Part shown: piece after piece, positions 1-8,976 of the stretch
How the letters are laid out: each line of letters begins with the position of its first letter
Numbering within the stretch: position 1 is the first letter of the stretch
DNA from: Arthrobacter sp. QXT-31
GTDB lineage: Bacteria; Actinomycetota; Actinomycetes; Actinomycetales; Micrococcaceae
Direction of reading: 5' to 3'
Length of the DNA: 64,000 nucleotides
Assembly (NCBI RefSeq): GCF_001969265.1
Contig: NZ_CP019304.1
Location: forward strand, 3,410,001 to 3,474,000
Program-made: the position numbers and the translations under genes
The notes under the pieces: generated by a model
What the model was told of the DNA's origin: nothing
What the model saw: only the letters and a program-made list of their open reading frames with translations
The model's database searches: none

Positions 1-1
1 C

Positions 2-1279
2 CTCGAAGCCGGCCAAGCGGTCGGTGCCGCCCTGCGCGAATGGGGCCACGTCCGGCTGTTCTCCACTTGGCAGTACAACCTCGACGCCGCCGCCGTCCGT
101 CTCCTGGAACGCGTCGGCTGGCAGGCACCCCGGCCCACCGCGCTGCCCTACGGATCGCAGATCGCCGCGGACTACCTCGAACCCCTGGCCGCCACACCCG
201 AACTCAAAGACCGGATCCGCACCGGGGTCCGGGTTGTTGCCGTCACCCGGCATGGCATGGACAAGGGCCGCAGCCTGGGCCGCGACGAGACTCCGTTCCT
301 CCTCCGGATACAGCACAGCAACGGCGACGTCACTGAAGTTCTGGCCCAGGCCGTCATCGACGCCTCCGGAACCTGGGCCACCCCGGCGCCCCTCGGTACC
401 TCCGGGCTGCCCGCCCCGGGGGAGGCCGAAGCCCGGACCGCCGGCTTGGTCACCGGACCCCTGCCCGACGTCACCAAGGACGGCTTCGCCGGCCGCCGCA
501 CCCTGGTCATCGGATCCGGGCATTCGGCCGCGAACATGGTCCTTGACCTGGCCCGCCTGGCTCGCACTCATCCCGGAACCGAGGTTCTTTGGGCCATTCG
601 CGCCGTAACGCCGGCGCGTGCCTACGGCGGCGGTGACGCCGACCAGCTGCCCGCCCGCGGGCAGCTCGGCGCCCGGCTCCGCACCGCCGTCGAAACCGGA
701 GCAGTACGGCTCCTGACCAGCTTCCAGACCAGCCGCCTCGAATCCGCCAGCAGCGGTGTGGTGACCGTCCACGCCGTCGATGGCCGCAGCGTCGAGGCTG
801 AGCGGATCATCGCCGCCACCGGGTTCCGGCCCGACCTGACCATCCTCTCCGAGCTGCGGCTGGACCTGGACCCCGCCGTCGATGCGCCCAAGGAGCTGGG
901 ACCGCTGATCGACCCGGACTTCCACAGCTGCGGCACCGTCCCGGCGCACGGTGCGAGGATCCTGGCCCAGCCGGAGAAAGACTTCTACCTTGCCGGCATG
1001 AAATCCTATGGCCGGGCGCCCACCTTCCTCATGGCCACCGGTTATGAACAGGTGCGCTCCATCGCCGCCGCCCTGGCCGGGGACACTGCAGCCGCGGACG
1101 CCGTCGAACTCGAACTCCCCGAAACCGGCGTCTGCTCCACAAACATCCCCGATCCCACAGGCTTCACGGAAGAACCCGCCGGGGACCCGCGCTGCGGAGG
1201 CTCGGATCCCGTCCCCGCCACGTTCGGATTTCCCAGCGGACTCCAGCACGGCCGTGTCGGAGAAACAGCCCTCCCGTGA
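2..1279 (+). CDS. NAD(P)/FAD-dependent oxidoreductase, 5' end cut by window
   Basis: The reading frame is open from the first bases of the window, so the start and the first dinucleotide-binding motif lie upstream; about 425 residues remain. A second Rossmann-type motif, GSGHSAANM, lies near residue 175 of the visible part. The C-terminal part has the usual flavoprotein ending, with a substrate-side segment DFYLAGMKSYGRAPTFLMATGYE followed by a helix. This layout (FAD motif outside the window, internal NADPH motif, C-terminal FAD-contacting segment) matches flavin-containing monooxygenase or thioredoxin-reductase-like oxidoreductases. Relatives in actinobacteria often sit in arsenic-resistance operons, but no ars gene is visible here, so that role is only a possibility. 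The family call is firm; the substrate is unknown. Confidence 0.75.
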   Translation, partial: LEAGQAVGAALREWGHVRLFSTWQYNLDAAAVRLLERVGWQAPRPTALPYGSQIAADYLEPLAATPELKDRIRTGVRVVAVTRHGMDKGRSLGRDETPFLLRIQHSNGDVTEVLAQAVIDASGTWATPAPLGTSGLPAPGEAEARTAGLVTGPLPDVTKDGFAGRRTLVIGSGHSAANMVLDLARLARTHPGTEVLWAIRAVTPARAYGGGDADQLPARGQLGARLRTAVETGAVRLLTSFQTSRLESASSGVVTVHAVDGRSVEAERIIAATGFRPDLTILSELRLDLDPAVDAPKELGPLIDPDFHSCGTVPAHGARILAQPEKDFYLAGMKSYGRAPTFLMATGYEQVRSIAAALAGDTAAADAVELELPETGVCSTNIPDPTGFTEEPAGDPRCGGSDPVPATFGFPSGLQHGRVGETALP

Positions 1280-1355
1280 CTCGGCAGGGCTCTCCCGGAG
1301 GGAATGGGCGTTCAACCCAGCCGGCATCGACGGCCACTGATCCGCTGCAGCGACC

Positions 1356-1595
1356 CTACTGCCTTTGAACTATGTCGTCCGCGACCCGGTGAAGATCCTG
1401 GGCCCAGCCGGTGGAACGGTTGCGTGTTCCCGAACCGGCCTCAAAGTTGGTGAGCGCTTCCGCTATGCGCTCCAAGGCCTCCGAGATGTTGGCCTTGACG
1501 GCTTCATAGCCTTCCTCCGAGCGGGGATCTGCCGAGGCTACCTTCAGCAGCTCCGCACCGGCCGCGATGATCAGTGAAGCCTCGTACTCGTTCAC
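1356..1595 (-). CDS. small hypothetical protein, 79 aa
   Basis: A GTG start at 1595 is preceded at 7 nt by GAGG, a good ribosome-binding site, and gives a 79-residue acidic, helical protein beginning VNEYEASLIIAAGAELL. The same frame stays open upstream to 1856, but that extension is Arg/Thr/Ser-rich, overlaps the P450 gene and looks like a shadow. The middle (AVKANISEALERIAEAL) predicts an amphipathic helix. It has no signal peptide or membrane segment. I do not recognise a family. It lies downstream of the P450 gene on the same strand, 91 nt after its stop, so co-transcription is possible. Confidence 0.55.
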   Translation of the reverse strand: MNEYEASLIIAAGAELLKVASADPRSEEGYEAVKANISEALERIAEALTNFEAGSGTRNRSTGWAQDLHRVADDIVQRQ

Positions 1596-1686
1596 ACTCG
1601 TACCTCGGATTTTCTTGGTGGTCGATGGTGCGCGATCTGCCTGCCAGCACAACTGTACATCCGCCTCCCGGTGTCCTGCCGGGAAC

Positions 1687-4600
1687 CTACGTGAAGATGT
1701 CCGCCACGTACCTGCCGTGCGTGCGCTCCACCTCGTCCATCCAGGCATCGGCGTCCGCTTCCGAAGCGCCCGTGGCCTCCTGGTAGATGCGCTCGCAGGT
1801 GTCGCGGACCTCCGGCGCCATGTTCTTCCCGTCGCCGCAGACGTACACCGTGGCACCCTGCCGCACCAGTTCCTTCACGTCCGCCCGGTCCGCCCAGAGC
1901 CGGTGCTGCACATACTTCTGCCCGTCGGACGGCGCCTTGGAGAACACCGGCCGCAGGTCCAGGTTGGCCTGCTCCGCCCAGGACTCGAGCTCGGCCCGGT
2001 AGAGGAAATCCGTGTCCGGCGCCCGGCACCCGAAGAACAGCAGGGACTTCGCCGGCCTGATGTCCTCCGCCTGCGCCCGCAGCGCCCGGTCCTGCACGAA
2101 CCCGCGGAACGGCGCCAGCCCGGTCCCGGCGCACACCATGATGACCGGCATCGCCAGGGACTCCGGCGGATGGAAGGCCGCGTTCGACGGCCGCACCGTC
2201 ACCGCCACCCGCGATCCCGGCCGCGCCTGGGCCAGGTACGTGGACGCCGCCCCCTCGAAGGTGCCGCGCCCGGACCACGCCGGGGCCTGCACGACGGCGA
2301 ACGTCAGGGTCGCGTGGTCAGGGCTCCAGAGCGGGGACGACGAGATCGAGTACCGCCGCGGGGTCAGCTGCGTGAGCAGCTGCAGGAACGTCGTGAGCGG
2401 CAGCTGGCACGACGGGTGCATCTCCAGCAAATCCAGCAGCGAAACCCTCTTGTCCACGATCTCGGCCGCATGCCGCTGCCGGTCCTGCGCCAGTGCATTG
2501 AGCTTCATGCGCTCCTCCATGTCCGTTGCCACCTCGGCCAGCTGTTCCAGCTGCGGCCGGGTGGCCGGCACCGCGAGTTCCACATAGCTGCTGAGCAGCT
2601 CGCCCACGGCCACGGGCGTGCCGGTGGGCAGGAACGTGTCCCCGTGCTCCATGGACAGCACCACGTGGGAGTCGTAGTCCAGGTTGAGGCGGGTGAGGGC
2701 CCGCTGCACCAGGTCCGCAGGGTTCAGCGGCAGCACGGCCAGGTAGTCGCCTGCCCGGTAGCCCATGCCCTCCGGCAGCGCGATCTCCACGTGCCGCTTG
2801 GACCGGGCGTCGGGCTTGGTCAGGTCCACCAGCTCCCGGTTGACGACGACGGTGCCCAGCGCCAGATCACCCTGCCGCAGCAGCGCGTCCCGGACGTTGC
2901 CCACGAACTGAACCTCCAGCTGCGGTTCGCCGGCGGGTGCGGTGGTCTTCTGCCCGAGGGCGCCGTCCACCGCAGGCCAGAACCCGGCGTACCACTCCTC
3001 GAAGTCGCCGAAGAAATCGCCCCGGGCGTTGGCCTCGCCGCGTTCGTAGACCCGCTCGGCGCCGGCCGCCTCGAGCCGCGCGTCGATGGCCTTGGGCACC
3101 TCCTGGTACGTCCGCGCCCAGTCCCGGTTGCCGTTGCCGAACACCGTGTACCGCACCCCGGCGAGGCTGCCCGGCGGCAGGCTTTCAGTCCAGGTCATGA
3201 AGCGCTTGGCGTTGTCCGGCGGCATCCCCTCGTAGGAGGAAGCGACGACGGCGACCAGCCCCACCGTGGGCAGCCCGCCGGCCGCCTCGTCCAGCGGTGC
3301 GATGGTGGGGCTGTAGCCCCGCCTCCCGGCGTCGTTCGCTATCCGCTGCGCAAAGTCACGGGACGTGCCCGCGTTCGACCCGTACAGCACCCGCACCGGG
3401 ACGCCGTTGGCGGCGGCCTTCGGCGCTTCCTGTTCCCTTGCTCCCGGCGCTGTGTCCGCCTGCCCTCTGTCTGCCTGCCCGACGGCGGCACTTGCCGCTG
3501 CGTCAATCCGGACGTCCCGCCGTCGGACATGTACGTAAAGCCCTTCGGGCTTCATGGTCAGGGTGTGCTTGATGTTCAGCTCATAGTTCGGGTCCGCGGC
3601 CGTGATGTCGAAGCGCTGCAGGGCCTTGGCCAGGAAGAGCATGGCCTCCTGCAGGGCAAACCCGCGGCCGATGCACGAGCGCTGCCCGTTGCCGAACGGC
3701 TTCCACGCGTTGGGCGGGATGGACTCGACGCGCTCGGGGGAGAAGCGGTCCGGGTTGAAGAGTTCGGCGTCCTCGCCCCAGGCCGCCTTGTCCCGGTGCA
3801 GCTTCGGGATCAGGACCATGAGGGGCTGGCCCTTCGCCACCTCGTACTTGCCGCCGATGACCGTGTCCTCGTAGGCCGCCACGTTGAACGCCGGGGCCGT
3901 GGGCCACAGCCGGAGCGACTCCTTGAGGATCTGGTCCAGGTACCCCAGCCGGGGCAGGTGCTCGAACCGGGCGGCTTCCGTGCCCAGCACCTCGTCAACG
4001 AGGGCCTGGGCCTTCCGCATGACCTCCGGATGCCGCAGCAGCTCGTACATCGTGAAGCTGAGCAGGCCGCTGGTGGTCTCGTGCCCGGCCACCAGGAAAG
4101 TGACCATCTGGTTGCGGACGTTGCTCTCCGGCAGGCGCTCGCCGGTCACCGGGTCCGCCGCGTTGAGCATGGTGTCCAGGATGTCCTCGCTGCCTTCCGG
4201 GCTGGGGTTGCGGCGCCGATCGCCGATGAGATGCTCGGCCACCTCGAGCATCAGCGCGTTGTCCTCCTCCAGCTGGTGCCGCTTGCGGATCATGAGCTTG
4301 TTCTGCACGGGCAGCCGGGTGGACCTGTCCCGGGACTCACTCAGGGCACGAACCATGGCCCCGATGAAGGGGTGCATCTCGTCGCGGTAGAGGCTGTTGA
4401 ACCGGTAGCTGAACGAGCACAGGGCAATGGTGTCCAGGGTCAGCCGGGTGGCGTTGTCCGAGAAGTCGATCCTCGCCGTCGGGCCCAGCCGCTCCCACTT
4501 GAGCAGCAGCTGCTCGAGGATGTCGTCCATGCCGGCGAACATCTGCGTCAGCGCCTTCGGGCCGAAGGCGGGCATCAGGATCCGGTGCGCCTTTTGCCAG

Positions 4601-4896
4601 TTGGGTTCCTCGGTCTCGGCGGTGAACAGGCCGTCCCCGATGAAATCCCGCACCTGGCGCAGGGAGATGCCGAGCACCTTGCCGAAGCGGGTTTCGTCGC
4701 AGATTTCGTTGACGAGCTCCTGGGACGAGACTGCGATCATGCTCCGGTTGAAAACCTGGATGCGGACGATGGGCCCGTACTGTTCCGCCACTTCGACCAG
4801 GCCAAGGATGCCCTTGCTGGAGTCGATGTCCGGCAGGTTGCCGACCAGCGGTTTTGCCGGCGGCTGGGGGATGGGGGCGGTGTTCGATGAAGTCAT
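1687..4896 (-). CDS. CYP102-type bifunctional cytochrome P450/NADPH-P450 reductase
   Basis: This is a self-sufficient fatty-acid-type hydroxylase of 1069 residues, close to the 1049 of P450 BM3, and cytosolic. The heme domain comes first: the I-helix motif AGHETTSG near residue 270, the K-helix ESLRLWPT, and the heme-Cys loop FGNGQRSCIGRG near residue 400. After a short linker, an FMN/flavodoxin domain starts at VLYGSNAGTS (about 485). The FAD/NADPH reductase domain follows, with RRYSISSSP (FAD), CAGTGLAPFRGF (NADPH) and VYVCGDGKNM near the C-terminus. The ATG at 4896 has AGGAGG ideally placed in 4902-4907. Bacterial relatives oxidise medium- and long-chain fatty acids at sub-terminal positions; that substrate is inferred from the family. 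No TetR/BM3R1-type regulator is adjacent. Confidence 0.95.
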   Translation of the reverse strand: MTSSNTAPIPQPPAKPLVGNLPDIDSSKGILGLVEVAEQYGPIVRIQVFNRSMIAVSSQELVNEICDETRFGKVLGISLRQVRDFIGDGLFTAETEEPNWQKAHRILMPAFGPKALTQMFAGMDDILEQLLLKWERLGPTARIDFSDNATRLTLDTIALCSFSYRFNSLYRDEMHPFIGAMVRALSESRDRSTRLPVQNKLMIRKRHQLEEDNALMLEVAEHLIGDRRRNPSPEGSEDILDTMLNAADPVTGERLPESNVRNQMVTFLVAGHETTSGLLSFTMYELLRHPEVMRKAQALVDEVLGTEAARFEHLPRLGYLDQILKESLRLWPTAPAFNVAAYEDTVIGGKYEVAKGQPLMVLIPKLHRDKAAWGEDAELFNPDRFSPERVESIPPNAWKPFGNGQRSCIGRGFALQEAMLFLAKALQRFDITAADPNYELNIKHTLTMKPEGLYVHVRRRDVRIDAAASAAVGQADRGQADTAPGAREQEAPKAAANGVPVRVLYGSNAGTSRDFAQRIANDAGRRGYSPTIAPLDEAAGGLPTVGLVAVVASSYEGMPPDNAKRFMTWTESLPPGSLAGVRYTVFGNGNRDWARTYQEVPKAIDARLEAAGAERVYERGEANARGDFFGDFEEWYAGFWPAVDGALGQKTTAPAGEPQLEVQFVGNVRDALLRQGDLALGTVVVNRELVDLTKPDARSKRHVEIALPEGMGYRAGDYLAVLPLNPADLVQRALTRLNLDYDSHVVLSMEHGDTFLPTGTPVAVGELLSSYVELAVPATRPQLEQLAEVATDMEERMKLNALAQDRQRHAAEIVDKRVSLLDLLEMHPSCQLPLTTFLQLLTQLTPRRYSISSSPLWSPDHATLTFAVVQAPAWSGRGTFEGAASTYLAQARPGSRVAVTVRPSNAAFHPPESLAMPVIMVCAGTGLAPFRGFVQDRALRAQAEDIRPAKSLLFFGCRAPDTDFLYRAELESWAEQANLDLRPVFSKAPSDGQKYVQHRLWADRADVKELVRQGATVYVCGDGKNMAPEVRDTCERIYQEATGASEADADAWMDEVERTHGRYVADIFT

Positions 4897-5343
4897 GGTG
4901 CCCTCCTAAGCGGTCTTCATTGACACTTGCCTGTGCTGGTTCTCTATTGCTTTTCGTTGCCGGGAGGGGGCGCCACGTTGTGCTCTTCTGTGAACGGGGC
5001 TGGCCGGGCGTCACGGGCCGGGCGCAGTACAGGATACTCCCGGGGGGTGCCGGCGACTACGGGTTATTTCTTTGGGGACGGGGTTGCGGGGTTCGGGGCG
5101 GGGCCGGGGTCCTAGCCGGGACTTCATGCCGGGGCCCTAACGTGCGACCGGCACATCGGGAAGCTCAACTTCCTGCGATGATTTACGCAATTCACCTACG
5201 GGATCGGTCAAGATTTTCCGAGCTTATCCACATAGGCGGCGATATCTGTTTCGCCGGCCTGCGCGGCGTGCTCCCATGGAACGAGCAGCCGCCATCCACC
5301 ACCATTCCGACAGCATCGGGTGGCCTTCACTGGGGAGAACCAA
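4897..5343. other. intergenic region between divergent P450 and M23 peptidase genes
   Basis: 447 nt. The left half carries the P450 ribosome-binding site and presumably its promoter. The right half (about 5160-5343) is less G-rich and is the likely leader of the peptidase gene. No convincing ORF is present. I looked for a c-di-AMP (ydaO) riboswitch because such elements control wall hydrolases in actinobacteria, but could not match its conserved segments. Confidence 0.5.
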
Positions 5344-6993
5344 TTGGCAAAGCATCTAGAACCTGCCGCTGACCGGACCACGCCAGCCGTCGACCGGCGC
5401 ATCCCGCAGGACCCGCGTCCTGCCGTCCTGAGCCGTGGCGTCCTGAGCCGTGCCGTCCGGGTCGGCGCGGGCACAGCGTTCCTGGCGGTCTACGCCGTTG
5501 GATTCCCGGGCACTGGCCCCGTTCTTTCGTCCGGGCAACTGCCCGCGGAGGTGGCTGCCGCCGTCTCCGTCAACGGGGCACTCGGATCCGGCGCCGTTGC
5601 CTCCGGCTCCGTTTCGGGCCCCTCCATTTCGGGCGCAAGCTCCGTCACGGCCTCCGGGAACGCGTTCCTGTCCTACAGCCAGACTCCCGTCTTCACCGTG
5701 GCACAGTCGGTGAACCAGCAACTCGACGTGCTCTCCACCAAGGTGCGGCGCCCGGCGGCCGGAACCCTGATGGCGCCGTTGGCCGTCCTGGTCCCCACCT
5801 CGCACTTTGGCCTCAGGACAAGTCCCATCACCGGCTCGGCGGGTGAGTTCCACTGGGGCCAGGATTTTGCTGCAGCCTGCGGCACCAACGTCTATGCAGC
5901 CGATGCCGGCGTGGTACGGACAGTGGGATGGCATCCGTGGGGCGGCGGCAACCGTGTGGAAATCGACCACGGCAACGGCCTGATCACCACCTACAACCAC
6001 CTCGAAGGCATCGGTGTGAAGAAGGGCCAGACCGTCCAGGTGGGGCAACTCATCGCCAAGGTCGGGACCACCGGCGCATCAACCGGATGCCACCTCCACT
6101 TCGAAACCATTCTTAACGGCAAACACGCGGACCCCGACAACTGGACCCTGCTGCGCCACCGTTCCGCCGGGCCGGTTCCCGGTGTGAAGATGACCGACTA
6201 CCGCAACGGCACCGCTTCGGGGACGCCGAGCTGGGCTATTCCGGTCGGCGTGAGTGCTCACAACAATGCGTCGGACGAAGGGCATGAAACGGCGGCCAGC
6301 GCTGTTGCCGCGGCGATCTATTGGCAGCCCGCCGCGTCCGTTTCCGCAGCCACGCCTTCAGATTGGCTGACCCCGCTGCCTGCCGCGAAGGTTGCCGCGC
6401 CCAAGCCTGCAAAGCCGGTTCCCGCCCCGAAGGTTGCCGCGCCCAAACCTGCAAAGCCGGCTCCCGCTCCGAAGGGCGCGCCGAAGGTGACCAAGCCGGC
6501 TCCGGCTCCGACGGTCACTGCGCCCAAGCCGACGAAACCGGCTCCGGCTCCTGCACCTGTTGTCGCCCCGGCCCCGGCCCCGGTTGTCGAGCCGGCTCCA
6601 GCACCGGCGCCGGTTGTCGCCCCGGCCCCGGCGCCGGTGGTCGCCCCGGCCCCGGTTGTCGATCCGGCTCCAGCACCGGCACCGGCACCTGCGCCAGCTC
6701 CCGCACCTGCTCCGGCCCCCGCTCCGGTTGTGGATCCGGTTCCGGCTCCCGCTCCGGCGCCAGCTCCGGCCCCGGCACCTGCTCCGATTGTGGATCCGGT
6801 TCCCGCACCGGCTCCGGTTCCCGCGCCGGCCCCTGCTCCTGCTCCGGCTCCCGTTGTCGACCCGGTTCCCGCTCCCGCGCCTGCTCCGGCGCCTGCGCCT
6901 GCACCGGCTCCGCAAGAAATCCAGGAACCGGCACCGGCCCCGGCAACCGAACCTGCCGCCGCCGCTGCAGCCCCCGCGGAGGCCACCAAGTAG
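5344..6993 (+). CDS. exported M23-family (LytM-like) peptidase with long Pro/Ala-rich tail
   Basis: Zinc endopeptidase that should cut peptidoglycan cross-bridges, or act as an inactive activator. The TTG start at 5344 is chosen because GGGGAG lies 6 nt upstream; a GTG at 5320 in the same frame lacks a site. A hydrophobic stretch ([17 protein letters not shown]) near residue 45 is a non-classical signal or anchor. The M23 domain spans about residues 150-260 and shows HWGQDF, the strand [15 protein letters not shown] and the metal motif CHLHFE, so the ligands look intact. From about residue 345 to the end the protein is almost entirely PAPAPVV-type repeats (roughly 200 residues), with KPAPAPK units first and pure PAPAP later. 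Such tails usually span the cell wall. It is monocistronic, with a hairpin terminator 41 nt downstream. Confidence 0.85.
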   Translation: MAKHLEPAADRTTPAVDRRIPQDPRPAVLSRGVLSRAVRVGAGTAFLAVYAVGFPGTGPVLSSGQLPAEVAAAVSVNGALGSGAVASGSVSGPSISGASSVTASGNAFLSYSQTPVFTVAQSVNQQLDVLSTKVRRPAAGTLMAPLAVLVPTSHFGLRTSPITGSAGEFHWGQDFAAACGTNVYAADAGVVRTVGWHPWGGGNRVEIDHGNGLITTYNHLEGIGVKKGQTVQVGQLIAKVGTTGASTGCHLHFETILNGKHADPDNWTLLRHRSAGPVPGVKMTDYRNGTASGTPSWAIPVGVSAHNNASDEGHETAASAVAAAIYWQPAASVSAATPSDWLTPLPAAKVAAPKPAKPVPAPKVAAPKPAKPAPAPKGAPKVTKPAPAPTVTAPKPTKPAPAPAPVVAPAPAPVVEPAPAPAPVVAPAPAPVVAPAPVVDPAPAPAPAPAPAPAPAPAPAPVVDPVPAPAPAPAPAPAPAPIVDPVPAPAPVPAPAPAPAPAPVVDPVPAPAPAPAPAPAPAPQEIQEPAPAPATEPAAAAAAPAEATK

Positions 6994-7034
6994 CCACAAC
7001 AAAATAGACCGCGCGGAGAGATCCGCGCATAAAA

Positions 7035-7087
7035 GGCAAGCGACGGCGATGAGTCCCTGGGAGGGGCTCATCGCCGTCTGGCTTGCC
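7035..7087 (+). terminator. hairpin terminator of the M23 peptidase gene
   Basis: Two nested perfect stems: GGCAAGC (7035-7041) with GCTTGCC (7081-7087), and ACGGCGATGAG (7043-7053) with CTCATCGCCGT (7067-7077). The loop is tccctgggagggg. There is no T tract, as is common in high-GC actinobacteria. Confidence 0.7.
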
Positions 7088-7181
7088 AGGGCCTCACAGT
7101 TCAGGTTTCCCGCTGCCTCATAATTTCCTGCTGCCTCATAAGGTGCCGTGCAGGACCAGATATAGGCTCGGATTCATTAAT

Positions 7182-7200
7182 GCGAATGATTATTGATAGC
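7182..7200 (+). promoter_or_regulatory. Fur/Zur-like metal box upstream of ABC operon
   Basis: GCGAATGATTATTGATAGC matches the classical 19-bp Fur box at 13 of 19 positions, including the uninterrupted core AATGATTAT, and resembles actinobacterial Zur boxes (core AATGATTTTCA). It lies 41 nt before the first gene of a peptide/nickel-family ABC operon, in an AT-rich patch of otherwise GC-rich DNA. Which metal regulator binds, if any, cannot be told from the sequence. Confidence 0.5.
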
Positions 7201-7240
7201 ATGAGGCGGTCCCGTAAGCCTTCCTAGAAATGACCCCACG

Positions 7241-8008
7241 ATGCCAACTCCCGCCCTGTCGGTAAGGAACCTCGCGCTTTCCCTCGGTGCCCGGGAGTTG
7301 GTGCAGCCGCTGACGTTCACCGTTGGTACAGGGGAGCGAGTGGCACTGCTTGGTGCATCCGGTTCCGGGAAGTCCCTGACAGCCTCAGCCCTGACTGGCA
7401 CTGTGCCGGAAGGAATCACCGCGAGCGGTGACGTAGCCTTTTCCACGACGGCCGGCACCCGGCCCGGTGCCGGTAGTGCTGCACTGATCAGGCAGGATCC
7501 GGCCAGTGCACTCAACCCGCTGGTTCCGGTGGGCAAGCAGGTGGCCATGCCGTTGCGCAGGTTCGGCCTTAGCCGGCGGGAAGCACAGGCGGAGGCCGGA
7601 CGGCTGCTGGTACGTGCTGGGATGGATGGAACCGACCGGATCCTGCCGCGATACACGGGGGAACTGTCCGGCGGGCAGCTTCAGCGGGTGTGCATCGCGC
7701 TTGCCCTTGCCTGCGGCAGCAACGTGCTGGTGGCCGATGAGCCGACCACCGCGCTGGATGCGGTCACCCAGCGCAAAGTTCTTGCCACCCTCCGCACCTT
7801 GGCGACTGAGGGCCGCAGCCTTGTCTTCATCACGCACGATCTGCCGGTGGCGGCGTCCCTGTGCACCAGGGCGCTGGTGATGTCGGCAGGCAGGATCGTC
7901 GAGGACGTTCCGATGCGCGAGCTGCTGGACAACCCGCAGCACCCGTATGCCCGGCGCTTGGTCGAGGCCGGAAGGCGGGCTTCACTGCCGCTGGCGGCGG
8001 CAGCGTGA
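7241..8008 (+). CDS. peptide/nickel-type ABC transporter ATPase (DppD/OppD-like)
   Basis: First ATPase of a metal-boxed importer; it powers uptake of a small peptide-like or metal-chelate substrate at the membrane. The 255 residues include Walker A GASGSGKS (about 34-41), a Q-loop, the signature LSGGQLQRV, Walker B VLVADEPTTALDA and the switch His in FITHDLP. The C-terminus has the DNPQHPYARRLVEAG segment, which is diagnostic of the oligopeptide/dipeptide/nickel subfamily. The ATG at 7241 has no strong ribosome-binding site. Its stop overlaps the GTG start of the next ATPase by 4 nt (GTGA), so the two are translationally coupled. The gene order here is ATPase, ATPase, binding protein, fused permease. 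Confidence 0.88.
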   Translation: MPTPALSVRNLALSLGARELVQPLTFTVGTGERVALLGASGSGKSLTASALTGTVPEGITASGDVAFSTTAGTRPGAGSAALIRQDPASALNPLVPVGKQVAMPLRRFGLSRREAQAEAGRLLVRAGMDGTDRILPRYTGELSGGQLQRVCIALALACGSNVLVADEPTTALDAVTQRKVLATLRTLATEGRSLVFITHDLPVAASLCTRALVMSAGRIVEDVPMRELLDNPQHPYARRLVEAGRRASLPLAAAA

Positions 8009-8919
8009 CTGGCGGCAGCGTGACTGGCAGCAGCACAACGGGCAGCAGCGTGAGCGACGCCCTCCGCGTCACCACCCGCACCGGAGGAACGAATGCCGGC
8101 GGCTCAACCGGCCGCCCCCCAACCTGCCCTCCCACGCCCGGCGACCTCACGGCGGACAGCCTCTCGTTCGCCTACCCGCCGCGGGGCTTTCTGCGAAAAT
8201 CTCCCGGGCACGCGCTTCAGGACATAACCCTCCGGCTCTCCCCGGGGAGCAGCACAGCCCTGGTGGGACGTTCCGGGTCCGGCAAGTCCACGCTGGTGCG
8301 CATCATGCTGGCGCTGACCAAGCCCTCCAGCGGCACGGTGTCCCTCGGTCCCCGTCCCGTTCAGCCGGGCTCCGCCAGGGCCCTCCGCTGGTACCGGCGG
8401 TCCGTGCAGTACGTTCCGCAAAACCCTGCCGGCAGCCTGGATCCGCGTATGACCGTGGCCCAGCTGCTCACTGAGCCGCTCCGGCAACTGCGGGTCGAGG
8501 GAAACCACCGGATGCTGGTGGCCCAGGCACTGGAGCGTGTGGAGGTGGCTGCAGCGCTGCTGGACCGCCGCCCGGGCGAGCTTTCCGGGGGCCAGAACCA
8601 GAGGGTCGCCGTGGCCCGCGCACTGGTTGCCTCACCTTCCTACCTGCTGGCCGACGAGCCCGTGAGTGGACTTGACCTGCCACTGCGGGACACCGTCCTG
8701 GCCCTGCTCGACAGCCTGGTCCGGCACGACGGCCTGGGACTGCTCCTGGTCACCCACGACCTTGCCACTGCAGCCAGGATGTGCGGCACCACTGCTGTCC
8801 TCGACGACGGCCGGATCGTGGAGCACGGTCCCACACACCAGGTTCTTAAGGATCCCCGGAATGAGGCCACGGCGGCCCTTCTCGAGGCATCGCCGGACCT
8901 GCTGCGCACTTACGCATAG
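8005..8919 (+). CDS. peptide/nickel-type ABC transporter ATPase (DppF/OppF-like)
   Basis: Second ATPase of the importer. The GTG at 8005 overlaps the upstream stop (GTGA) and gives 304 residues; the frame runs open further upstream inside the first ATPase, but coupling favours this start. GTG codons at 8020 and 8050 are alternatives, because the sequence gtgactggcrgcagc is duplicated here. Residues 1-35 are low-complexity Ser/Gly/Thr. Then come Walker A GRSGSGKST, signature LSGGQNQRV, Walker B YLLADEPVSGLD and switch VTHDL. The C-terminal oligopeptide-transporter extension is short. It forms a heterodimer with the preceding ATPase on the fused permease. Confidence 0.85.
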   Translation: MTGGSVTGSSTTGSSVSDALRVTTRTGGTNAGGSTGRPPTCPPTPGDLTADSLSFAYPPRGFLRKSPGHALQDITLRLSPGSSTALVGRSGSGKSTLVRIMLALTKPSSGTVSLGPRPVQPGSARALRWYRRSVQYVPQNPAGSLDPRMTVAQLLTEPLRQLRVEGNHRMLVAQALERVEVAAALLDRRPGELSGGQNQRVAVARALVASPSYLLADEPVSGLDLPLRDTVLALLDSLVRHDGLGLLLVTHDLATAARMCGTTAVLDDGRIVEHGPTHQVLKDPRNEATAALLEASPDLLRTYA

Positions 8920-8976
8920 CTCCGGCTCCCAGGGCGGGGGCCACTTTCATGATGAACAGAAGGAACAGGTACTACC

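Noticed and set aside
1567..4890. Long plus-strand open frame of over 1100 codons opposite the P450 gene
   Set aside because: It is the exact antisense of a gene with clear domains; its translation is Arg/His/Leu/Val-rich without any motif. Long antisense frames are expected at this G+C. Similar antisense frames elsewhere were dropped for the same reason.
5160..5343. Possible ydaO (c-di-AMP) riboswitch before the M23 peptidase gene
   Set aside because: The position fits the known biology, but I could not find the conserved segments or pairing of that class.
6320..7120. Several long frames on both strands through the Pro/Ala repeat
   Set aside because: They are frame shadows of a GCN/CCN repeat; their translations are Gly/Ala or Arg/Pro low-complexity.
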